A stretch of DNA of 64,000 nucleotides, from contig JAVUNC010000004.1 of assembly GCA_032173965.1 (NCBI GenBank), positions 60,799,501 through 60,863,500 on the forward strand, in the 5' to 3' direction. The notes below the pieces were generated by a model that was given only the letters and a program-made list of their open reading frames with translations, made no database searches and had not been told where the DNA came from. How positions within the stretch are numbered: the first letter of the stretch is position 1; the number at the start of each line of letters is the position of its first letter. Below are positions 35,500 through 44,300 of the stretch, one piece after another. The translations under genes were made by a program, and so were the position numbers. This DNA is from Sitta carolinensis. Taxonomy: Eukaryota > Chordata > Aves > Passeriformes > Sittidae.

Positions 35500-38400
35500 G
35501 TAAGGAGGAGCTGGAGGGCTGCTGTGTTATGGGTTAAACTAGATGGAGGTCAGGTTGGTTGTGTCATGCTCCCCTCTGGTAAACACACAAATCAAAACAA
35601 AGCAGGATCAGGAAGAATTTTTCACTTCGCTGAGATGTAAGGTAGCAGAAGATTTAAGCAACGCAGGGAAGGTTTGGGTGGAGTTCATGATGAGGGAGGT
35701 GAAAGGACTGGAAGTACCCAAGACCTCCTCCAATCAAAACAAAATCATCATGCCAATAAAATTAACAAACAATAGAAAGTAAGATAAATTAATACAGTTT
35801 CAGAATTTTCATATCACTGAGGGATCCCTGTTGCCAGCTCAGAGGTTTCTGAAACTATGGAAGTGGCTGTCATGCCAGTACCTTTTAAAGAGGAAGGACT
35901 GTGAGCACTGCAAAGCAATTAAAGACTTATTCTAATGTCTACTGAAACAAATGGAAGTTTTCTCATTATTTCAGACCAGGGTTTCAACTGCTGACAGCAG
36001 CAGTTGACCCAAGCAGCAGAGTAGTCCTCTGGACTTCTAAAGAAACACTTGTATGTTTCAAATTTAGCCCATTTTTTCCACAATCTGGGAAATCTGGCTT
36101 GCTTTATTTCTGTCTACATGATACCCACCTGTAGTATCTGAAGAAAATAGAGACATTGGTGACCATTTATGTAGTATTAATAGGAACCACCCAACATTTG
36201 CAATTATGAAACATGGTCCAAGCTGTCAGATAGTAATACAAAAACTAAATAGAGAAGAAAAAAGTTAATACGAAATTTTCACATCTCTTCCTGAAAATCG
36301 GGTTGAAACTGCACTAAGAGATGAAACGGTGTTCATAATTGCAGGTACACCACATAAACAGAGAGAAAATTATTAGAGACTCACGTAGCAACTCTTTGAG
36401 AAGGCTAGTAAAAGAATTATATTACTCTGTCCTCCGTAACAGCCTTCCTCTTGTCCACTTTTTCCTTTCTAGTTTCTTCTGAAAATTTATTTCTGTCTTA
36501 GTAAATGATGGCTACTTAAATCTTCAAAAATGTGTTTGGGGATATCCTGTCTAAAGCCTTCATGTAAAGGAAGAAATATACCATATACTAAAGGGAAAAG
36601 TATTTCAGGGTAAATAACAATTACATGATAGATTAAAAAAAAACATAGTAGAAAGCTGCTCTTGGGCAGCACAATGTTCGTAGTGAGGTGCACTTGGGAC
36701 AGGTGTTTTTTAAGATAGTAAAGATTTGGCAAGACAAATGCCCAGTGAATTGATTTAACTTACAAAGTATGCAAACTAATCAATTAAAAACCATTGCAGA
36801 AATGAAGAAAACATTGGATTTAAACACTCAGGAGTATAAAGCAACACCACAACAAATGATATTTTGTTGGGTAAGGTAAAATGACAGCAACACTTGGGGT
36901 TGCTCAAGCCAAGCTATCAATTAAACCTCGGGCTCTGGCAGCTAAATTGCTAAGCCTGCAGGCATCAGGGTGAAAGCATGGCCTGCCAACCAAGCACAGA
37001 ACCACAGAACTGCCTTAGGGTCAGTTAAGTTTGGCTGTTGGTCATCCTCTAAAGGAACGAACTGAGCTACCCTAAGTATTTGCCAGTGTAACCACAGTGC
37101 TATCTGTACACTTCCCATGTTCAGCACTGATGCTGATAAAAGCCTGATGTTACCAAAATTGTAATTATAGGGCATAGGTAGATGACTAGAATTTTAATTA
37201 GAAATTAATTAGGAACTGGGCAGCATTTGGAGGAGTACTGACTAATCGATCTCTTACGTGATCTGGTCTTGCAAATCAGAAGCTCCAAAGAATCTGGCAG
37301 ACTTAAATATGGGTATAAAACTGGATAAAAACTGGATATGACACTAAATCCTTGGTATTTTTTCCTTCCACAAACCTACTGGTACAATTCACTTATCATT
37401 TTCTGTGGGGTTTTTTACAGCAAGTTTAATTAAAAATAAAGAACTTGCAATATTCTTGGAAGTTCTAATATAGTATTTACTGTTTTTCCTCTTTATTCTG
37501 TTTTGTTTCTTCTTGACTTCTGCATCTCTACTTGGATCCAGTGTCCTCATTTTCCTGCTCCAGCTTTTCAGTGGTAGTTCCTATTGGAATCAACCACTTT
37601 TTGCAAAAGGAACTGCAATTAAGCAAGCACTCTTCACACTTCTGCTCAAATATGAGAATTGCTTCTTGCCACATTTTCCCTTTTTCAATGCCACCACATG
37701 TGGTTAATTTTTCCTAATATACATATGCTCCTTTATACATTTCTGATTGCAGCCTGTCCAAACATTAATGCTGCAGTCACCCTGACTACAGTACCCACTT
37801 CTTGAATCTTTTTGACTACCCATCTATTTCCTTACATTTTCTCCTTACAGATCTTCAGAGAACTTTTATGAGTTTTGTCTGCATTTCATTTCATCATATT
37901 CCTCTCTCTGTTTCAGCTTCCTTCTTTTTGCATTGCTGGTTGGTTTGTCATCCACTATACTCAGCTTTTCTCAATTATTGTCTGTGTTCTTCAGGTCTCC
38001 CAAGCTCATCGAGTGTAGGAACCTTATACTAGATACTATACAGTGCCTTCAAGTGCAGATCTTCAGCTTCTTAGCCTCCATTTTTTATTTGCTTGTTTGT
38101 TTTGTTCAATTGGGTTTTTTTATGTATTTACTATCAAAAATCACTCCCTGAAAACCAATGAGTCCTGATTTAGCAGAACTTCGGTTGTTTTGAGCAGAAG
38201 CAGTTAGAACCTGATGATAAGTGAATGCTAACTGATGTCATGACAGTCCACGGGGCTCGTAGTGTAGGCGGACAGCGCGCTCAGAACGTGACCTCTGAAG
38301 CGTCGCTCCCAAGAAGCGGCTTTGAAGTCGCTGGCCGGCTGTTACAAGTAGCTCTTGTGCAGTGGGAGTGCCGGGGGCTGGCTGGCTTACGTGCTCCCGC

Positions 38401-38576
38401 TGCCGTCTGATCCTCCGCTTTCGGAGCAGCCGGCGGCCCTCGGGGCGCAGCCGAGTCCGTGCCGGTCGCGGGTCGTTCGAGAGGCCCCTGCGTGCCCGGG
38501 GCAGCCCCGGCCCAGGGCTGGCCCCGGCGGGGAGGGTGCCGGGGCGGCAGCTGACGCTCTCTGTTGTGCCTTGCAG
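35500..38576 (+). other. TULP4: TULP4 intron
   Basis: A 3.1 kb intron with donor GTAAGG and acceptor TTGTGCCTTGCAG. It is AT-rich until about 38230 and then turns sharply GC- and CpG-rich for its last 340 bp. This belongs to the same CpG-dense block as the exon that follows. The open frames on both strands in 38225-38980 are by-products of this composition. Confidence 0.9.
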
Positions 38577-39420
38577 TGCCCGGCGCCCCCGGCGCGCCCG
38601 CCAGCAGCCCGCCCTGCACCGTCAACATCCCCATCGCGCCCATCCACAGCTCGGCGCAGGCCATGTCGCCCACGCAGAGCATCGGCCTGGTCCAGTCGCT
38701 GCTCGCCAACCAGAACGTGCAGCTGGACGTGCTGGCAAACCCGCCGGCCGAGGCGGGGGGCGAGGGGCCGGCGCCCTTCCCGGGGGCTCCGGGCCGCTTT
38801 CCCGGCCCCGGGGCGGGGGCGCTGGCCGTGGGGGAGCTGGGCCGGCCCGCCCCGCCGCCGCTCGCCCCGCCGCCGCCCGCGCCGCCCGCCATCGCCCTGC
38901 CCGACCTGCGGGACCACGGCGACCGCGAGCATGAGCCCCCGCCCAAGGCCAAGGCCCCGCGGCCGGGGCCGCCGCTGGTAGAAGGGGACGCCGTCATCTT
39001 CGGGGCCGCTCCGGAGCTGCAGCTGAACAAGATGAACCCGCCGCCCCCCTACCCCGGCACCGTGCCCGCCCCCGCCCTGCCGCCCCCGCCCGGCCCCCCG
39101 CAGCCGCCCCTCGATCTCTGCCTCAAGAAGGGGGAGTTCTCCCTCTACCCGGCGGGGCACTACCAGACACCCCTGGGGTACGAGCGGATAACGACGTTCG
39201 ACAGCAGCGGGAAGTGGAGGAGGTGTGCCGGCCTCGCACCAGGATGCTCTGTGCCCAGAGCACCTACACCCTGCCGGGCCCCGGCAGCTCCGCCACCTTG
39301 CGCATCACAGCTGCCGAGAAGAAGATGCAGCAGCCCTGTGCCAGCGCCACCTTGAACCGGCTCACGGTCCCCCGTTACTCCATCCCGACCGGGGACCCGC
39401 CGCCCTACCCTGACATTGCC
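38240..39420. promoter_or_regulatory. CpG-island-like block over the end of an intron and the start of the largest TULP4 exon
   Basis: The composition changes abruptly from AT-rich intron to very GC-rich sequence with frequent CpG near 38240, and falls back gradually after about 39420. The block covers the last 340 bp of the intron and the first 840 bp of the exon. It could be an internal CpG island with regulatory activity, such as an alternative promoter, or a GC-biased gene conversion hotspot that has shaped the protein. I see no TATA box or clear transcription start, so promoter activity is only a possibility. Confidence 0.55.
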
Positions 39421-41151
39421 AGCCAGCTGTCCCAGGGCAGAAGCATGGCACAGAGGCTGGACAGCAGTATCATTCATGCTACTCTGCGGAGAAACAGCAG
39501 AGAGGCAGCCCTGAAAATGGCTCAGCTGATGGATGGTCAGAGAGCCACCCTGCAACTTCCCCCTAAGGCCAAGAGCAACATTGTGTCAGCACAGTACCAG
39601 CAGAGAGTGCCCACAGCCTTGTACACCTGCAGCCAGTGCAGCAGTGCTGGCGCTGGCAGCAGCAGCAGTGCGAGCACCGGTGGCGCGGGCAACATCCCTA
39701 GTGCCAATGCTGGTAGCAGCACTTCCAGTATTGGTGGCATGAGACCTGATCTGAGCACAGGGAGTGGCTCCCAACACAGTTCTGTCATTGCTCACTCTGT
39801 CAGTACTTCGCCTCTGGCCTCCCAGTCCTCCTACAGCTTGCTGAGCCCGCCTGACAATTCCCGTGAGCGAGCGGATTATATCAACTCCGCTTTCACGGAG
39901 GATGAGGCCCTTTCTCAGCACTGTCCAGTGGACAAATCAGTACGGCACGTACCTGTGTCCTTGACAGAGGCTACCCTTAGTGTAAAACGGCCACCGCCAT
40001 ACCAGTGGGATCCTATGGTGAGCGAAGAGATATGGGTTCCTCAGGAAAGGACATCTCAGAGCTCAGTGCCCAACCCCCTAAAACCTCCTCCACTTATCAT
40101 TGGTCAAGCTCAACATCTGGATATGTCTCGAGTGCCATTTGTTTCCCCCAAATCTCCAACCAGTCCTACTGCCACTTTTCAGACGAGTTATGGGGTTGGA
40201 GTACCTTACCCAGGAAGCTACAGTGCCCCACCCCTTCAGGGAATGCAGGCCCCCTGCTCCCCCAAAGAAGCTCTGGCCCCAACACAGTTTGCACAGCAGG
40301 AGCCCACAGTTGTGCTTCAGCCAGGTTATCCATCCAACCTCTCCTACTGCCCTTTGCCACCCATGTACCCGGGAAGTAGCACTTGCTCTAGTTTACAGCT
40401 GCCACCGATCGCCTTGCACCCATGGAGCTCCTACAGCACCTGCCCCCCTGTACAGAACCCCCAGGGCACCTTGCCCCCCAAGCCGCTCCTCGTGGTGGAG
40501 AAGCCGGTAATGTCTCCCCCGCCAGCAGAGCTGCAGGGCCACGTGGGCACAGAGGTGATGGTGGAGACAGCAGACACTTTCCAGGAGGTGCTCTCCCTGA
40601 CAGAAAGCCCTGTTCCTCAAAGGACAGACAAATTTGGCAAGAAGAGCAGGAAACGCCTGGACAGTCGAGCCGAGGAAGGAAATGTGCAGGCTATCACTGA
40701 GGGCAAGGTGAAAAAGGAGGCAAGGACACTCACTGACTTCAATTCACTGATAGCCAGCCCTCGGCTGGGGAGGGAGAAGAAGAAAGTCAAGAGCCAAAAA
40801 GATCAGCTGAAGTCCAAGAAACTAAACAAGACAAATGAGTTTCAGGACAGTTCAGAGAGTGAGCCGGAGCTTTTTATTAGTGGAGATGAACTGATGAACC
40901 AGAGCCAGGGCAGTAAAAAAGGATGGAAAACTAAAAGGAGTTTGAGGACTGCCAGTGAGCTGGATGAGTTCAAGTGCCGAAAGGCCAGTGAGAAGGAGGA
41001 TGGGCGACTGGGAAGCCAAGGCTTTGTGTATGTGATGGCCAACAAACAGCCACTGTGGAACGAGGCAACACAAGTCTACCAGCTGGACTTCGGAGGGCGG
41101 GTGACCCAGGAGTCGGCAAAAAACTTCCAGATTGAGCTGGAAGGACGACAG
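38577..41151 (+). CDS. TULP4: TULP4 coding exon 10 in window: long disordered region and tubby C-terminal strands, with a 1-base deletion
   Basis: The exon is 2575 bp with acceptor CCTTGCAG and donor ACAG|GTAGGA, encoding about 859 residues (491-1349 of the part seen). It starts with a conserved stretch (CTVNIPIAPIHSSAQAMSPT), then a Pro/Gly/Ala-rich segment, three PPPY motifs (39038-39052, 39397-39408, 39991-40002), and a Ser/Gly-rich insert (39640-39795). A lysine-rich segment follows (about 40630-40830, including GKKSRKRL and GREKKKVKSQ), and then SSESEPELF. From 41021 the last tubby strands appear (GFVYVMANKQPLWNEATQVY, then FGGRVTQESAKNFQI). One base is missing between 39213 and 39214, where GGG-AA-GTG-GAG stands for Gly-Asn-Val-Glu. 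As written the frame shifts and stops at 39353-39355. With one base counted back, the exon length fits the phases of both neighbours. It is probably a sequence error. Confidence 0.95.
39213..39214 (+). other. TULP4: Frameshift site: one base missing in TULP4
   Basis: Upstream frame: YERITTFDSSG. Downstream frame, one base off: VEEVCRPRTRMLC. In the family these are joined by Asn (…SSGNVEEV…), so the third base of the Asn codon is absent. The premature stop that results is at 39353-39355. Confidence 0.9.
39640..39795 (+). repeat. TULP4: Ser/Gly/Ala low-complexity insert inside the TULP4 coding sequence
   Basis: About 50 codons dominated by AGC, AGT and GGC, reading AGAGSSSSASTGGAGN, then NAGSSTSSIGG and STGSGSQHSS. 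Compared with mammalian TULP4 as I recall it, this is an expansion of several tens of residues within the disordered region. The frame is kept. Confidence 0.7.
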
Positions 41152-42898
41152 GTAGGAAGGGGTGGCACACACTTGCTGGAGTGGGGGCCAGGATGTGGGA
41201 AAGCTATGGAATAAGGAATAAGCTGTCTCTCGTGCTGCAGAGTGATTCCTGCTTGTGTTAGCTGTTCCATGAAAAAAAGCTTTCTCATGTGATTGATAGA
41301 AACAGCTGTTGAAGGTCTAAGTTCAGCAGTAAGGTGAGGTTCAGCTGTGAAGTAAATACACAAAATATATTTGGTCTTATTGCAGTGAGACATGGGAACA
41401 AGGGCCTCCTTTAGTCTGGCTGGCTCTCAGAGCTGAATGTTTTGTAATAAACACAATAGCTCTCCGCAGTGGTAACTGCACTTGCCAACAGAGATGGTTG
41501 TGAATGGCAGCTAATTGAGTGAACACTGCTCCCTTCTTGCCCTGCTCACAAAGGTTACCCAGGCAGCAGGTAGCTAAGGCAGTTAGCTTTCCTTCATGCC
41601 AAAATTTCTACTTGTGAGCAGCTACCTGGCCCCTGAGGTTGGCTGTTAGTGCTAGAGGAGGAAGACACTGGCCCACCCCAGAATAAAGTGCTTCAGGGCC
41701 ACTTTTAAACCACCTGTGGGTAAAGGGTCAATGACTAGTTCAAAAAATCAAGACATTTAATTTTGGCCAGAGTGGTATGCTACTACTACTACACCAAACC
41801 CAGGCTTGTAAGTGGGTGCTTATTATGCAGGATGCTGGGCTGAAACTCAGGACACTCATATTTATTTGCTTGTCAAGATGTAAGTCATGTTTGGTTTACT
41901 AAAGATACCAAGGCTCTCAACTTCCCCTGATTTAAGCTGGGAGTTAGATGTCTTAAGTATCCAACGTGCATGACCAGTGGTAGTCTTTTGGTTTTGCTTG
42001 TATGAAACAACAGCTCAAAGGCAGCAATCCGAGCTATTTGTACCCCTTTCTTCTTCAGTTAAATGGCTGTTGATATGTCCCCATGGACAGCTGTGCAAAA
42101 CCACCCAACCAAGGTTTTTTTCTTGCTGAGGCTAACGAAGCCTGCCTTGACTTGCACAGTCAGTCCCCATTCTAGCTCAAGGATCTTCACTGTAGAGCAA
42201 ATAGAATCTGGATTTCCAATGAAGCGGATGAAAACACAGTAATAATAGGCCAAACTTCAGATATTCCCTGTGGAAGAGCAATGAACAACCTGACTAGTTT
42301 TGCTCTTTTTGCATTTCAAACAGCTCTCACTGCCCCTTTGCTAATTCATTCTCACTGTAATTATGTGCTAGTGAAGATATTTATGCAGACAGAAACAGAA
42401 CTGCAAAGAAGGAACACCTTATCAGCTATGAAGTGGCAGAGTGAGGAAATAGGTTTTTTCCCCTTCCCTGAACGCTCTTTTCTTCAAAAACAAAACCTAT
42501 TTTCCTGATGGGTTGATGGAAGAATATTTCCAAGGGAGAGATTGATACTTTCCTTCAGGAATCATGATGCTGGTATACCCACATCTGCTGAAGAAATTGA
42601 TGACAAGCCACGTAAACCAATGCTCTATGCAGTCTAGCATGTTTTATCAGTTTACTCTGTGAATTCAAATATTGCAGTCAAATACTCTATACAGATGAGA
42701 AGTACAGTGCTCTCACTATTCTTTGGCCTCATACCCCATTCTGTCTGTAGCTTCAGTCATATTAACTGAGAAGGGGAGGTGTTCATACAGAGGAGCAGAA
42801 AAATTTTGCTCATATTCTCTTCTGTTTCCTTTTCTGTGGTTCATTTTTTTTGACCTTATTCTCTTTTCCCTTCCTTTTCCTCTTCCCCTTCTTCCCAG
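41152..42898 (+). other. TULP4: TULP4 last intron
   Basis: A 1.7 kb intron with donor GTAGGA. The acceptor is a strong pyrimidine tract ending CTTCTTCCCAG (42888-42898). The exon's frame stays open for another 20 codons past the donor, which is chance. No feature is recognised. Confidence 0.92.
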
Positions 42899-43015
42899 GT
42901 GATGCAGTTTGGAAGAATTGATGGCAATGCTTACATTTTGGACTTTCAGTATCCATTTTCTGCAGTGCAAGCCTTTGCTGTTGCTCTGGCTAATGTGACT
43001 CAACGCCTCAAATGA
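42899..43015 (+). CDS. TULP4: TULP4 last coding exon: tubby C-terminal strand and helix, stop codon
   Basis: The coding part of the last exon starts on a codon boundary after CTTCCCAG and runs 38 codons to TGA at 43013-43015. It reads VMQFGRIDGNAYILDFQYPF, then SAVQAFAVALANVTQRLK. This is the end of the tubby fold: 'VMQFGR' and 'D-x-x-YP' are family hallmarks, and SAVQAFAVALANVTQ is the hydrophobic helix that fills the tubby barrel. Together with the end of the previous exon it closes a domain whose first strands are encoded about 12 kb upstream. The stop codon agrees with the usual C-terminus (…TQRLK). Confidence 0.98.
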   Translation: MMQFGRIDGNAYILDFQYPFSAVQAFAVALANVTQRLK

Positions 43016-44154
43016 AAAAGCAGAGACTGGAGAGAGGAAAATGTTAACCTTCTCATAAAGTCCAAACCGGAAAATGTCAGGGCAGCCTGCTTTAGGTGTG
43101 CAGAGATGCCTGGGAGTTAAGAAGGCAGTAAAACTGGAAGTCTCTTGGTGCCCACCAGAAGGGCATTAACTCTAATCAGTCACGGGGTGGAGGGTGGGGG
43201 GCTGTTTTCTGTTTGTTTATTTGTTTGTTAGCTTGTTTGTTTTCTGGTTTCTTTTTCTTTTCAAGCGTTGTGCTGGGTGTCAGAAAGAGCGAAGGGTTGA
43301 GAACCATTCAGTGTTACGTGGAGAAGTGTGGCTTTTGACTTGTTGTGGTGGTTCTGCTGTGTGTGCTACAGTAGCTGATGTAAGCTCATGGGGGGATTAA
43401 AACAGACTGCTCTTTTTGATAGACTGCCTTATCTCATGCTATTCTTTTTAAAACAGGGAACATGACTTTTTTCTGGTCCAGTTTGTACTTCTACTACTAA
43501 AACATCAGTGATAGCAGCAAAAAAGTAAAAAAAGAAAAGAAGCTATAATACTTGAAGACATGTGTTTCTTCTCTGATATCTGCTAATAACTGAGCATCAC
43601 AGGTTCCAAGGAGGCTTATGTAGGTAAATGTTTCATTTATAAACAGTGACTTTTTACTTAGAAAAAATTGTTGCCAGTGGGTGTTTTTCATGGTTTAGGA
43701 ATGGTACTCTCCAATTTAGTGTTTCCACCAAAACACTCCAAGTCATGCATCCCTCACTCACTGCCCCCTTCCCTGTGGTGGGACGAAGAGGAGAATTGGA
43801 GGCACAAAAGGTAAAGATCACAGGCAGAGAGAAGAATGTTTTACTGCAAACAGCAGTGAAATCAAACAAACAGTAACAGCAGCAATGTTAATAACAGAGT
43901 GCCTGAGAGGCGAAGGATTCACATGTGTATGCTCACCATAGGGGAGCCTCTGCCAGTACCTGACCATGCTGCCACACTATGGGACCTGCATGGGACCCCT
44001 TCCCATGGCCCCAGAAAATGATGGGAGATGGTATAGAATAACCTCTGGGTGGTAGACATGCCCTCTTCTGGCTACTGCAAAAATTAACTCTGTTTAAAAA
44101 CCTACTGTATCAAAGAAGGTGATGTCTGCTTGTTTCGTACGCTGTTATGGGGGG

Positions 44155-44300
44155 ATAAACATCTTTCAGTAGGTGACAGAAGACAGGGAAGCAAATAGTT
44201 ACAAGCATTGCTTCTATTGTTACTGGCATAAACATCTTTCTGTAGGTGACAGAAAACTGGAGAGGAAATAATCATAAGTGTTGCTTTTTTTTGTTCACGT
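44155..44300. repeat. 73-bp imperfect tandem duplication in the probable 3' UTR
   Basis: Copies at 44155-44227 and 44228-44300 both start ATAAACATCTTTC and continue GTAGGTGACAGAA. Later parts (GCAAATAGTTACAAGCATTGC / GGAAATAATCATAAGTGTTGC) also align without gaps. Similarity is high in the first 30 bases and lower after, so the duplication is old. Confidence 0.85.

Noticed and set aside
37000..37110. Possible second CR1 fragment (CACAGAACCACAGAAC stretch)
   Set aside because: Only a short, weak resemblance to the CR1 3' end, without the following landmarks.
38387..39160. 257-residue minus-strand open frame and other long frames on both strands over 38225-39160
   Set aside because: They overlap the conserved TULP4 exon in a CpG-dense block where stop codons are rare. 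Their translations are low-complexity Arg/Gly/Ala/Pro with no domain.
30807..41151. TULP4 as a pseudogene
   Set aside because: Introns, splice sites, phases and long stretches of conserved protein are intact. Only two isolated one-base deletions are present.
41152..41214. Alternative TULP4 end by read-through past the donor at 41152
   Set aside because: It would replace the conserved last tubby strand and helix with 20 unrelated residues. The normal last exon at 42899 is intact.
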